In this document: positions 23,338 through 35,199 of the stretch, piece by piece
Layout: each line of letters begins with the position of its first letter
Numbering within the stretch: position 1 is the stretch's first letter
Assembly (NCBI RefSeq): GCF_002865645.1
Contig: NW_020194555.1
Span: 3,498,288 to 3,562,287, forward strand
Source of the DNA: Hyaloscypha bicolor E
Taxonomy: Eukaryota > Ascomycota > Leotiomycetes > Helotiales > Hyaloscyphaceae
Direction of reading: 5' to 3'
DNA length: 64,000 nucleotides
Notes under the pieces: generated by a model
The model's database searches: none
Told to the model about the DNA's origin: nothing
Seen by the model: only the letters and a program-made list of their open reading frames with translations
Program-made: the position numbers and the translations under genes

Positions 23338-25170
23338 CTAATTGGCAGTCCCAATTATATTGTTGCGGTGCCACCAGGCCCTGAACCTCTTCCCATAGAT
23401 ATAAAGTGGAATTGTCGTCAATGACAGCCCCAGCTGAATACCACCAACAGTATCAAACATCGAGGCAGGGCCTACTTTTGCAAGCCAATTGTTCAAGAAG
23501 ACTACAATGTGAGTTCGGTTAGTGAGTGTTGGTTTTCAGGGGCCAACCACTCCGTCCAACATGGAAGAAGACAATATAGACTCACAAGAGAATCCGAACC
23601 ACAAGAAGTTCTTAACCGTCATCTGAATGATGAATGCTTCCACGCTGATGTCCCGGAATGCGTCGACAATGTAAGCGCCAGTCGACACAGCCGCGACCTG
23701 GACGGCGACAAATACTAGACCCCACATTGCTGAAGCTGCAACAGGACTTTTACCTTGGGTTATCAGATTTCCAAAGCAGAAGTATCCAATAGTAGAGACA
23801 ACAGGTAAGAGAGCCATGAGAGGAAGTCGGAATTCAGGCTCGTATATACCATTATTTCGCCGAGTGAAGAATCGAGCAATGGGATCGGAAAGTGCCCCAC
23901 ACAGGATACAACCGAGAAACCCCCCGACCGTTGGGCCTGCTCCTATGTAGCCCAATTGCGCTGTATTTAGCAAGAATGGCGGCGCCGAGAAGATTTGCGC
24001 AATGACAATAGATATGCCAATGACCCAAACAGAGGCAAATGCAACTATGAGGATAGCCCAGGTGATAGCTGGGTTAAGCAAACAGAAGAATGGTCTGATG
24101 AGCATCTTAACGAGAGAATCATCTGAAAACGACCCATGAAAAGGTTTCATTCGGCTGAAGAAGGATTCGCGGGTATATGATGTTGCGGTAGTCGCAGTCA
24201 TTGTGGTCTTGAGCGTCTCGTCTTGGACGGCTTCCGCTTTTGGCTTGTCTTTCTCGGGCACCAAGTCTTCCACGGCCTACACAAATCGAGTCAGCGGGCA
24301 GTCGAACTTGTCTCGATAGGTTTTACTTACATCCTGTGAGTTTGTATCGAGGTTGTATATTGCGTTGCGATTGAATGCAGTTTCCCAACCAAAGAATACC
24401 AAAAACAGCCAGGCGAGGCCGACAAAAACGTCTAAGATATAGAAAACCCACCGCCAACCGAGGTCCATGGTGATCTTTCCAGCGATGGTTCCTGGAAGGT
24501 TCCCGAGTCCGGATTGTGACATGACATAAACGGCCATCCGGGTTCCTCTTTCGTGTACATGATACATATCACCGATCAAGGCAAATGTGATGCTTTCGAA
24601 CATAGCAACACCCAGACCTTGGAAAACTCGGGCGCCAACCAGGGAGCCATAGGACTGAGCTCTTCCAGCCCAAATAGACCCAGCCAAAACCGCGGACATA
24701 GAGAAGAGTGATGTTGGACGCTTTCCGTATTTGCGGGCAAGGGCAGCGATGGGAACGCCAACAGCTCCAACAGCACACAGCTGGTAGCCAGTGAGAAGAG
24801 AGAACTCGGTGAAAGTAACGTGAAATTCGCCGATGATAGGAAGAGCCATCGATGAGAGGAGAGGTCCCACTCTAGCGCAATGTTAGATTGGATGCCAGAT
24901 CAGGTGTAGTAGAACTTACCCGCCGATTACACAGACTGTTGCATAACAGTAAACGAGGAGAATAAGATCTCGCTGCCAGAGGGGCCAGTTGAGGGGGTCA
25001 TTTAGACTGTTGGAAGGCTGGGGCACCAAGATTACTTCCTTATTCTTGCCAGTCCCTTTTTTGAGACCTGATAACTCAAGCTCAGCAGTGTTTGCTTGTG
25101 TATCGAGAAGAACTGTGCCGGGGACATGATGTCCGTGGGTGCTACTGGACTCGAGGACTCCGAGAGGCAT
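23338..25170 (-). CDS. MFS transporter, 12-TM DHA1-like
   Basis: A 548-residue major-facilitator protein in four exons (minus: 24920-25170, 24331-24871, 23586-24276, 23338-23501), all joined in frame. The N-terminal cytosolic part ends in SLNDPLNWPLWQRD, typical of fungal drug:H+ antiporter-1 and SVOP-like carriers. The loop between helices 2 and 3 (RKYGKRPTS) and the later segment LSDPIARFFTRRN fit the fold. The last exon supplies the final helix segment (FFLNNWLAKVGPASMFD) and a basic tail. It is plasma-membrane located by family. It is divergent from the HGD-like gene across about 500 bp, which suggests uptake of the cluster's substrate or export of an intermediate; direction and substrate are inferred only from context. 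Confidence 0.85.
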
Positions 25171-25677
25171 GATTGGATTTAGGGAAGGAAGATGAGAGAA
25201 CTGTCGACGAAAAGGATAGGAATATCCAAGGAAATTCTGATCAAGCAGCACTCTTTGTACCCTGCATGTTGATAGAGCTATGGACCAATCCCGTTCGCGA
25301 TGGAGTCTTGACGACCAAGGACATGAGTGGGGACCCCGGATTTCGCGGGCATTTAGGCTGGACTGCAAGATCGCCGTGGGAAGCTTAAGTCCTCTGTCGC
25401 ACAAACTAGAAGCCGGCATTTAGGATCACGGTCACGGTCATTCGGGATTAAGGGGTTCAGCGACGCCAAGCGAGACTAAGCGAACCCCTCTTGCAGCTTC
25501 GGTTGAGGCTTCAAATCTCATCCAAGCCACGCATTCAAGCTGGTCACTGCTTTACCTGTAATGTGTATACTTATTTGCCTTCTGCATTGTCTGACGTCTT
25601 GAAATTCAAAGAAGATCCCGGTTTACATACGACACTTTACGATCCAGCCGCGGTGCCATCAACACATCTCCTTCAGT
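25171..25677. promoter_or_regulatory. divergent promoter with CGG triplets, MFS / HGD-like
   Basis: This 507-bp region lies between the outward-facing MFS and HGD-like genes. It holds the direct repeat GGCATTTAGG at 25348 and 25415, and next to the second copy the run CGGTCACGGTCATTCGG at 25429-25445, with three same-orientation CGG triplets. CGG triplets are the usual contact of Zn2Cys6 proteins, so this is the best candidate site for the regulator at 19.7-22.0 kb. The assignment is inference. Confidence 0.45.
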
Positions 25678-27217
25678 ATGGGTGAAGCACCTTCTTTGTC
25701 GTTCGACACTCGAACTTTCCATTGGACTGACGCAAAATCAAAAGCGATTACCCGACCCCAGGATCCCTACAACTACCTGCAAGGTTTTGGCAATGAACAC
25801 CAATCCGAATTCATTCCAGGAGCTCTTCCAATCGGACAGAACTCTCCGCAAATATGTCCTTTCGGTCTATATGCAGAACAAGTCACAGGCACCTCTTTTG
25901 CAGCCTCTCGTTCTCACTCAATGAGAAATTTTCTATATCGTCGCCGCCCCGCATGCGTTCACAGCACATACGAGAAGATTCCCGACAACCCCACAATTGA
26001 GTCTTCGTTCCTGAATCCGTCAAAAGATTTGCACTCCATTCCCTCACAACTATCATGGTCGCCGTTCAAAATACCAGCAAAAGAAGCTGCCGTTATCGAC
26101 TTCACCAAGGGAATACACACCCTAGGTGGAAGTGGACAGCCAAATGTTCGGGAAGGGATTGCATATCATATATTCGCAATCAACAGCAGTATGAAAAATA
26201 CAGCCTTCGTGAATACCGACGGGGATTTTTTAATTGTCGCCCAAGAAGGGCACTTGGACATTTTCACTGAGTTGGGCCATATATATCTTCAGCCGTCCGA
26301 GATCTGCGTTATCCAACAAGGCTTGCGATTCAAGGTCGACATCGTTGAGAAGCATTCTCCCTCTGGTGCCAGGGGGTACATCATTGAAACCTGGGGCACA
26401 AAATGGGAACTTCCTGAGCTCGGACCTTTAGGAGGCTTTGGCCTCGCAAACCCAAGAGACTTTCTATTTCCAACCGCAGACATCGATACCAGTTCAAGCG
26501 GCCCATGGAAAATTGTTTCAAAACAAGAAGGCAGATACTACGCGATTTCTCAAGACCAGACTCCCTTCGATGTTGTAGCTTGGCATGGAAACTACATCCC
26601 CTACAAATACGACTTAACCAAATTTGTTTATCACAACACAGTCTCGGTAGACCACACGGATCCAAGCATCAACACCGTCTTGACAGCCAAGTCTCGAGAT
26701 CTGCATGCACCTCTGTGCGACTTCCTCGTCTTCGGCCCCCGTTGGGATGTAGCACAGAATACGTTCCGGCCCCCCTACTTCCACCGAAACTGTGCCTCTG
26801 AATTTCTCGCGCGTATTTATGGGCTAGAGGTAGCTGGTGGCCGCTCTGAAGTCTTTGCTCCTGGTGGTGCAAGCTACGAAGCAGGTTTCACACCCCATGG
26901 CAACGCAGATCAACGCACTATTGGCGCAATGCACGTGGATCTAAAGCCCATGCGTGTGGGTGAGAATCAGCTTACATTTATGCTTGAGAGCTGCCGTAGC
27001 TTGTTGTTCACGAACTGGGCACTCAAAGATTCTGGCGTTTTGGTGGCGGAGGATATTCCTGCTTCAACGTGGGATACAGTTCCAGTATGTTAAGTCTCCG
27101 TTGTATCTCGTGAGATTTGCTAATATTATCGCCTTTTAGGATCGATTTGGAGAAAACGAAGAGGCGATCAAGTTTTTGAAGGCCATGAATCGGGCATCAA
27201 CCTCTCTTGTCATGTGA
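25678..27217 (+). CDS. homogentisate 1,2-dioxygenase-like enzyme
   Basis: A 494-residue cupin-fold dioxygenase, with exons 25678-27084 and 27140-27217. It carries family signatures YLQGFGNEHQSE near the start, GDFLIVAQEGHL, VAWHGNYIPYKYDL and FRPPYFHRNCASEF. The three iron ligands are present: His369, Glu375 and His407 (TPHGNAD). HGD converts homogentisate to maleylacetoacetate with O2. At 494 residues it is longer than the usual roughly 445, mainly through an N-terminal extension and loops. No maleylacetoacetate isomerase or fumarylacetoacetase gene is nearby, so it is probably a paralogue outside the standard tyrosine pathway that may act on homogentisate made from another aromatic or on a related para-diol acid. 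It is divergent from the MFS gene and convergent with the FAD monooxygenase. Confidence 0.88.
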
Positions 27218-27550
27218 AGTTATTCATTTTAATGTTTAAATTACTCACTATCGTTATTGGCTACTGCAAATAAATTGAATTCTAAAGCGGTCCAGAGGGT
27301 CTTATGTTGATTTCCTTGCATCTCGTTGACTTGAAGTAAAGCCGCTGTTGAGACATCTTGAAGTGTTGAAGTGAAGTATGTCGCTGATTGAAGTATTGCG
27401 GTGTTATTTGGGGGCCAAAATAGCGGGGTACATGGAAAATGCCGACCAATTCTGGAGATGAGCTTGTTGAATCTTTAAGGCGCAAGAAGGGATATGAATA
27501 AGTATTGACTCATTGTAGTAGTATGTGTTCTGGAGATACATACATGAGTG
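27218..27550. other. convergent 3' intergenic region
   Basis: No gene seen. It holds the facing 3' ends of the HGD-like and FAD-monooxygenase genes. Confidence 0.4.
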
Positions 27551-28930
27551 CTACGCTCCTGCTAATAATATCTCACGTGCTGCCCCTTTCACATCGTACT
27601 CCCACATTTCATCTGTAATAGTGCCTCCCTTCGCATCCTTCTCATGCCATTTCTTCGCATTCTGTCTCCCACTATCAACAATATACGTACATCTTGGAAG
27701 CCTCAGATTCTCAAAAGTCTTCAAGATCACCGGGATCTGTTCCCGATGCGTAACGCGGTCTAACAATTCCGCAATCGCAGCTCCATCCTCAATGCCCATG
27801 CCAGCGCCTTGTGCCGCAGACGGCAACATTGCGTGAGAAGCGTCACCTAAAAGCACGATCTTGCCACCTGGGAAAATCCACGAGTTCATTGGTTCGAGAT
27901 CACAGAGCTTCCACTCGAGCACATTCTCTTTCGGCAGCTTCTTTAATATTGCGACGAGCTTAGGATCCCAATCTTTGTATTGGTCAACAAACTCAGAAGG
28001 GTCGATTGGAACCACAAACTTGGGACCTTTAGTGTGCTTTGCTGGCTGCGTGGAGACTAGGTTGAAGAACTCTCCTTGTCGAATTGGGTACCCAAGAATG
28101 TGACAGCCTTTACCAATCCTGCGCGTCAGATTAGATTCTGCTTTAGAATTGCGTCGATGAGGTGCAACTAACCAGCAATAAGTTGTTTGATTATTGACAT
28201 TCATCAAAGGCTCTAACACGGGATCATTCTCGAATTCAGAACGGTGGATAAGTGCCCGGTACGCAGAGTTGCCACTGAACCGTGGCTCCTCGTACTTACC
28301 AAGCAGCTCTCCTCTAGCACTTGAGCGATATCCTTCACATGGTATAAGTCGTCTTTCTTGGCTGAGGGTGGGCAGATATACTTACCATCAGCAACAAGAA
28401 TTACATCCGCCTTCGCAACCGTGCCACCTTCCATCAGCGCACTCGGAGCATCCCAATCAAATCGCTCGACCTTGACTCCCATCTCGATCTCAACACCAAT
28501 CTCTCTCGCCTTCGCCAGCAACACATCATGCAAATCCGCTCGGTGGATCTGCCACAGAGGTGCCCCTAACTTCTCCTCCACATCGTCACTGTAACGTGTG
28601 TCGCTCAGAACCGTTCCATCGTCATGTTTCATGAAAACAACTCTTCTCATGTGGATGCCGACGTGATCCAAGGATTCACGCAGCCCCATGTCACACAGAA
28701 CACGTGAGGCATTCGAGGATATCATGAGCCCTGCGCCGACCTGATTTTCACATTAGTCACGGCAGCAGATCCGTTGATTGATCACAACTTACATGTGAGA
28801 ATTCGGCGGAAGACTCCAGCACTCGCACATTGAAGCCTTTTTCTCGGCACGCGACTGCGGTCGTCAACCCCGCGATTCCGCATCCTACGACCAGGACGTC
28901 GAGATCCACAAGAGGTATCTTTGATCCCAT
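27551..28930 (-). CDS. FAD-dependent aromatic monooxygenase (salicylate-hydroxylase-like)
   Basis: A 406-residue group A flavoprotein hydroxylase in four exons (minus: 28793-28930, 28386-28740, 28173-28332, 27551-28118), in frame throughout. The FAD-binding GxGxxG is Gly16-Cys-Gly18-x-x-Gly21. A second FAD/NAD(P)H region follows (VILVADGYRS, the DG motif), and GD at 309-310 lies in VLLGDASHAMLPSAAQGAGMG. The length and motifs match fungal proteins called salicylate hydroxylase or 6-hydroxynicotinate monooxygenase, which hydroxylate phenolic acids with NAD(P)H, often with decarboxylation. It would feed a diol to one of the two ring-cleavage enzymes nearby. The exact substrate is not readable from sequence. 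Confidence 0.87.
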
Positions 28931-29588
28931 GTTCTGTTTGTATTCAATTTGTGAATATCTGGTTTCGCAATCTGACGAGTAATAAAACTTTGAGCTCAGT
29001 CAGGATGCAGAGCAAGGCACTTTTTTCAGGACCTTTCGATTGAGCGCGCTTTCACGTGAAGGGGCTTGAGTAGGATGCCAAGTCTCATCACTTGACTCAG
29101 ACCCCACGGGGTTCCGTGGGGACGGCGATTTTGCACCGGGCCACGGCCTTTTCCCCATCTGCACGCCAGCAATAGCTGCATTTACTACCCTGGTCCCATC
29201 CACGACTCTACTGAGTCAGTATACGAGATATCAGAATCCTCTGACCAATCTGTGCGCATCTATCGGATTTAGGGAAGACCCGACATGCAAATTCGGGAAG
29301 TAAACACGGCAGGGAGGCACTCACTGTAACCGTGGCACTTTCAGGGTTTGGCATTAGCAAGCCCAACCTGTAATTTCAGGAGACCCCTGTTTTAACTCGT
29401 AAGGGGCTCGCTAAAGCCTCTGAGAAAGGACCCAAACTGGCGGCCCTATCTTTCAGTAGGAGAGCAGTGCAGTTGATGAATTAGAAAAGACGATATCAAA
29501 TAAATCATATAAGCAAGTTCGATTTAAATTAACTGCCTCTCAACTATCCACTAAGTGCCCCAAAAATGCCTACCCATCAACAGATACA
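28931..29588. other. intergenic region, promoter of the FAD monooxygenase
   Basis: About 650 bp without a gene between the FAD monooxygenase start and the esterase stop. It is GC-rich near 29100-29180, with an AT-rich 3' flank near 29460-29560. Confidence 0.4.
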
Positions 29589-31572
29589 CTACCTGTGCAA
29601 TCTACCCGCAAGGTCACCGACACTATCTTGTAATCTCTCGCAAAGCCTGATATTCTCGTATGCAGGCTTCGCATTCTCCGCCACTTCCTTGTGCTCTCCA
29701 TTGGGACCAAAGTACATCAATGTAGACGAACCATCAGCTTTTTGATCATAAGGTTTCCACGGCTCGCCGCCGTTCACGAACCGCAGCCACTGAGTAGCAA
29801 TTGTCTCGGCCAGTTTCGCCAGGTGTGTAGGCAGATGTTCTTGATAGGTGAGAAAGATGTAAAGGAGGTCAACAGTGTGATGTGCCATTCCTGTCCGATC
29901 AACAATTAGTATCACTAGAAATGAAGTTAAATGTGGGGAGAAGAAGTGAAAACTACCTTTGTTTGGACCATCGAAAGGATTCCCTTCAGCCATGTGGTAA
30001 TAAAATATATCACCGTTGGAGAATGATTTTGCTACTTCACGCATAGGCTGTGACCATTCAGCATCCGACAAGAGCTTGACGAGCGCGGGGAAAAGCGCAT
30101 CTTCGGGGAGGTCGGATGAGATTCCGTATGTCTGCAGAACCTCACTGGCTCGCTCTTCACCCAAAACCCCAATTGCTAGCACTTTGACTCTGTCAAAAGT
30201 CCACTGCTGTTTCTGCAGAGGCATTGCGAAAATGAGACCTTCGGCAGCGCAGTCACCCATCAAAATGCGTTTGAGGCTCGAGTGATACTTCTGTGAAGAT
30301 AAGGTAGACGCTGCAACGTTTTGCTTCAAGAAGTATCCGTCCACTGTAGCTTGCCATGCTGGGACGGGACTTCCAAGAGCAATGTACGACAAGACAAGAT
30401 CATCCGCAGAAACCTCTCGGAGCGTTCGCAGTTTGTCTTTGGGAGATGCCTCTGCGGGGATTTTGAGCCTGGACATGAGTTTTTCACAGACGGTTTCCTG
30501 TTGTTGTGCGCTTCGGATAGTGAGAGATCCTACACCAGATTGGAGGATTGCTTGTTGGAAAGGAAGGGTGGATTTGAAGAGCTCGGAACACAACGTGATG
30601 TGTGTATCGACTGCAACATCAATTGGGTCAGATGTTTTTACCCTCAAAGAAGGTCAAAGAAACACTTACTTGAGCCTGCGCTTTCTCCCCACCCAGTAAC
30701 ACGATTTGGATCGCCCCCGAAAGCCTTGATGTTCTTCTTGACCCACTCATATGCTAGAAGTTGATCCCTGATACCATAATTTCCAACTCCACTGTCTCCA
30801 GCAGCTTCATTGTCTTCTCTGATGGCGGTGGAGGCAAGAAATCCAAAAGCACCTAATCGATAACTTGGGAAAATCCCATGTCAGCATGAAAATTCTTTTG
30901 AAAGTTTCACTGTGGCAAATGGTTTCCGGGGATATTTTCCTACTTTATCGTAACCACCACAACTGGCATTTTCTGGTTGACTGAGAAGTTAACCAGCGGC
31001 GCACCATCTATAGATATCAGATATCAGCATGTTAGCAGAGAATGGAACGAGACTTTAACTTACCATAGCCCGGATCTGCTCCTGTTCCCACACAATTTCC
31101 ACCTCTGAAAAACGTTAAAGTTGTCCACTTGAAGAGTGTTCATCTCATACCCATGCATCCATACCATGACCGGCAATCTATCTTCTGGTTTACTCCCTTT
31201 CGGACAAGTAATATTGAGATTCAGACATTGGAACTCATCAAACTCGTAGCCATGCTGGGCAGGCAGTTTCTTCTGCGTGATGGCAAATCCAATGACCATT
31301 TTGGGAAATGGACACAGAGGTCTACCACAAAGTTAGATTTAATGGGATACAAAAGAATGTATATATTTTTGGGGGATATTTCCTTGGGAGTTCTGCTCTT
31401 ACCCATATTTTGTGCCATCCCATTTGTTCTCTGGCCATTCTGTTACGAGCTTGGACTGCCGAAATCTTGCTGGGATTGAACCGTACGGAATTCCTCGGTA
31501 TTGCTCGACGTTTGGAGATCCAGATGGATAGAAAGTTTTTATTTCTCCTAATCCTGGTATCTGGCGAGCCAT
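29589..31572 (-). CDS. type-B carboxylesterase
   Basis: A 531-residue alpha/beta hydrolase of the type-B carboxylesterase / para-nitrobenzyl esterase group, split over seven exons (minus: 31403-31572, 31151-31321, 31064-31104, 30944-31007, 30670-30863, 29957-30610, 29589-29890). All junctions keep frame. The oxyanion-hole motif HGGG lies at about 113-116 and is assembled across an intron. The nucleophile is Ser210 in GWGESAGS, and the catalytic His lies in [11 protein letters not shown], also built across an intron. No obvious signal peptide starts the protein ([12 protein letters not shown]), so it looks intracellular. In this cluster it would hydrolyse an aromatic ester before ring hydroxylation (inference). 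The small 41- and 64-bp exons make the gene easy to miss. Confidence 0.85.
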
Positions 31573-31800
31573 TTTGTTGCGCTGGAGATGGTGGTGAGAA
31601 AGGAAACTGAGAGGTTTGAGAGACTTCCAAATGCACGGTTATTCTACGCTAAAGTTATGGCTTGAGATTTGAAATGATTTGGATGAAGTAACTTAATTAA
31701 CAACGGCAAGTTCAATACAGGTACAGTTGTTGTTCATATCACCGTCAGTCGTACACGGTAAAAGTCGCTAGTTATCTCTTCCCGTCTCCAGCGGCACAAC
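31573..31800. other. esterase upstream region
   Basis: Presumed promoter of the carboxylesterase gene, ending at the left boundary of the mobile element that begins at 31801. No other feature seen. Confidence 0.35.
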
Positions 31801-32430
31801 GGGAAAAAGTAAAACGACACCCTCCAGGTGTCGATTAGGGGTGTCGATTAGGGGTGTCGATTGGAGGTCAGAGTATTAACGACTCATAGTTGGCTACTTA
31901 GGCCCTTTAGAAACCTTAAGTTAGATTTTTAATATAAGTACATAAGCTAGGATACTATAAGACTTATAATATAATCACGTGCTTCTTAACTTGTAATAAA
32001 ATAGAATTTTAATTTAAAGGAGTTTATGTACTAATTAATTATGTTCTATTTTTTAAGCCTTATAAGGCCCTATAAATTCGGGGCTTATAGGGCTCTCATG
32101 TCTAGTTTTAGGGACTTATTCGCTAAATTTCTAGGCTTTCTTAAGCTTACCTTTAAGCTATAAAATATTAACTTTTTAACTTCTTTAATTTAAGAAATAT
32201 TACTAAATATTATTTTATAAAATATTATTTATTTAAATAGCCTTTAATTAGCCCTATAATAAAATAATAAAAAGTATCAAATTCTATTGAATACTTATAA
32301 ATTAAATCTAAAGAGAAAGCTAGATTCTTGGTGTTCCTCTCCGATCGCTTCCCCCTTGAGTTAGTAGGCGAGTCCGGCCCCCAATCGACACCCCCAATCA
32401 ACGCCTGGGGGTGTCGTTTTACTTTTTCCC
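31801..32430. mobile_element. 630-bp non-autonomous element with ~50-bp inverted ends and 8-bp TSD
   Basis: The left end GGGAAAAAGTAAAACGACAC and the right end GTGTCGTTTTACTTTTTCCC are reverse complements. Inside them, both ends carry repeated GTGTCGATTRGGG blocks. The flanks GGCACAAC and GGCATAAC look like an 8-bp target duplication with one C-to-T change, as seen for hAT-like transposons. The interior from about 31,880 to 32,330 is strongly AT-rich and non-coding. It sits directly upstream of the P450 gene. Confidence 0.75.
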
Positions 32431-32620
32431 GGCATAACCCCGCAAGGAAACCCCGCCAAACCCCGCCTTCACGCCGCCCCACCATACCTTCCCCAAGGCA
32501 AAGGTTGTTCATCAAACTCTAGTAACTTTATTGAAATCGCTCTTTCTTCGGTGCTAAGTTCTTCCTCTTTTCTTGCTGAATCCTTCCCACTGTGCTAGCC
32601 AATTAGCAATCTTTCCTGAC

Positions 32621-34413
32621 ATGGCGATGCTCTCCGTCGGATATTCAGTGCTGGCAATACTCTTTTCTCTCATTTTGAACCACGTAGTTTCGACATGGCG
32701 CTTCAATAGAAAATACAAGCTGCCCAATGTTGTCCCAGGATGGCCCATCATTGGGAATACACTGGATGTGCCATACCCAGCGGGGATGTGGGGCAAAGAG
32801 ATGGCGAAGAAGTATGGAGAAATGTAAGCCTCAACCACTCACCCTTTTCACAACATTTGCCTTCACCCCCCTTCATTGATTCCTAAATCTGAGAGTGAGG
32901 TCTAAGCTGATGCGATGATGTAGGTTCACCCTCAACATTGGAGGCAGAAGACTAGTCTACCTCAATTCATCACGAGTCGTAACCGACCTCCTCGAAAAAC
33001 GAGCAGCAATCTACTCCTCACGCCCCTTTCGGCCCATGCTCAGCGACATCATGTCAGCCGGTGCTCGAATGGTCTTTATGGGGTACACAGACAAATGGCG
33101 AAATCAGCGAAAGATCATGCACTCGATCCTAAATGGGCGCCAAGCGGAAGCAAAATTCGTGCCATTTCAGAATCTGGAGGCTAAACAATTGGTATATGAT
33201 GTGTTTGTGGATCCAGAGAATTATCAGAAGGCGAGCCAGAGGTTCTCGAATTCGGTTATTTTGAGTGTTATTTTTGGACGCAGGGCAAGGAAGGATGATG
33301 AGCTTTTGCAGTTTATATTGGGGTATACTGGTGTGCTTGGAGACTTCCAGTTTAATCCTCTAAAGAGCCCGGCAGATGTGTTTACGTGGCTGGACAAGCT
33401 ACCTCGTCCGCTGCAGTGGTGGAGGCCTTTTGGAGAGAAGTTTTGCAAGACTCATGTAGCGTAAGTACAAATCCATTTCCCCCCGAGATCCTGCACTGAC
33501 CCAATCTTCAGCATGTTCCAAAAGGAGTGGGATTTGCTCATCGACAAGATGGATAAGGGGATCGCGAAACCGTGTTTTGCAATCGATGTCCTGAACGGAG
33601 CAGCGAAGAAAGAATTCGAAATTGACAACATCGAGAAGATCTACACCTGGACAAGCCTCGTCGAAGCCGGAAGCGACACCTCTCGCATTGCTATCCTGCA
33701 AACGATTGCCGGAGCTGCGTGTTATCCCGAATGGACCAAAAAGGCTCGAGGATTTTTAGACGAAGTATGCGGTGCCAATGCAGAACGCTTGCCTAGTCTT
33801 GCCGATAGGCCAAAGCTGCCTTACATCACGGCGGTGATGAAGGAAACGCTTCGCTGGAGACCGTTTCTGCAATCTGGTGTACCGCATACTCTTACGAAGG
33901 ATGATGAATACGAGGGGTATAGGTTTCCTGCTGGCACGGAGTTCAGCTGGAATGCGTACTCCATTGCGCTGGATGAGAACGAATATGCAAACCCGCTGGT
34001 ATTCAATCCTGATCGATTCATGAATGGGAATTTGGATAAATGGGCTCAGGGACATTGGAGTTTTGGTGCTGGTATGCATGCTTGGTCCTATAATCCATTC
34101 TTAGGCTTGGACACTAATGAATACAGGTCGTCGCATCTGCGTGGGGTTGAATGTAGGTGCAAACAATATTTGGATTGCAGCAGCATGCCTGCTTTACTGC
34201 TTCAATTTTGAAGAGGATCCGGTAAGCAGGGCTTGAAGTCTTGAATGTGTCCGCGGGAACTGACGTGAGTAGGATTACCCGATCGATCAACTAAACACTG
34301 TGTGGGAAGACCCTACGAAGCCCCCATTTAAGGTCAAGATCACGCCCCGTAGTGAGGCACACATCGCTCTTATCAAGTCGGAAGGTGCAATTGCTCTCGC
34401 GGCAGACTACTGA
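32621..34413 (+). CDS. cytochrome P450 monooxygenase
   Basis: A 511-residue membrane-anchored P450 in five exons (32621-32823, 32924-33460, 33512-34071, 34127-34221, 34273-34413). An N-terminal hydrophobic helix (LSVGYSVLAILFSLIL) is followed by a PNVVPGWPIIGN hinge. The I-helix oxygen-activation motif AGSDT is at 299-303, the ExxR motif is in KETLRWRP, and the heme loop FGAGRRICVG places the cysteine ligand at 438. It resembles the broad fungal group around O-methylsterigmatocystin oxidoreductase-like P450s; no exact CYP family is claimed. An endoplasmic-reticulum location is expected. In context it could hydroxylate an aromatic substrate ahead of ring cleavage (inference). The start MAMLSVG is chosen because the membrane anchor begins there. 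Confidence 0.87.
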
Positions 34414-35199
34414 GATGAGTGATGCAGACATTGGGTCACAGTGTAAACTTACATGTCGCAGGATGATCATGCAATACTTGGATGTATGTAGAATGAGTGA
34501 AGCACAGCTGCACCGAAACTTCCTTGTTAGGAGCGGCCCCGGATCCCGATCTTTCCTTAAGAAAGAGAGTGAATCGCATATTTGCTCCTCGGTTCCCTCT
34601 TCAGCCCACTCTCCTTGACTTGCTTCAACACATATAAAACAACCCCCAAATTATTGAAGTAACGTTATTACACGTCGCTATACCAATTTCTCAATTCCCA
34701 CATGTCACTCAAGCTAAAGCTTATTAGCTCCATGCTACTGTGTATATATATGTCCTCAAGTCAAGGACTTGAAGGGCCAGCTGCTATTGTCAATAAATCT
34801 CCAATCCAACACAAATTATTAACTTCTTCCAAATTATATCGGACTGAAAGGCTGTGGGTGTTGAGCGCTGTGCAGGAATGCTGGTGGAGACGTTGGACCG
34901 CGTCCAGATAGACCCTCGATATCGCCACGAGTGATCGACGCCAAGCACCTTGATGCAAACGGCTGGACTAGAGGAACGCTGCCCGCTCCAGCTCCAGCGT
35001 ATCGCACAGCGGCATCAAGAGCTTGTCCAATACTCCAATGTGCTCCTTAGCTGCTCATCGTACTTTCCAAGACAGCACTTCTCTCTTCTTCGCCTTGCTC
35101 CAAAAGCTATACTGGAACCTAGCCTTCCCTAGGAACACTCCCTCCCATCCGATCCGAGCGCATTGGCAGCAACAAGGAGTTGTGACAACAAAAAGTAAT
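34414..35199. other. intergenic region
   Basis: No supported gene. A short inverted repeat (CAAGTCAAGGACTTGAAG region, about 34756-34774) is visible. The rightmost part may belong to the retroelement fragment that follows. Confidence 0.35.
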
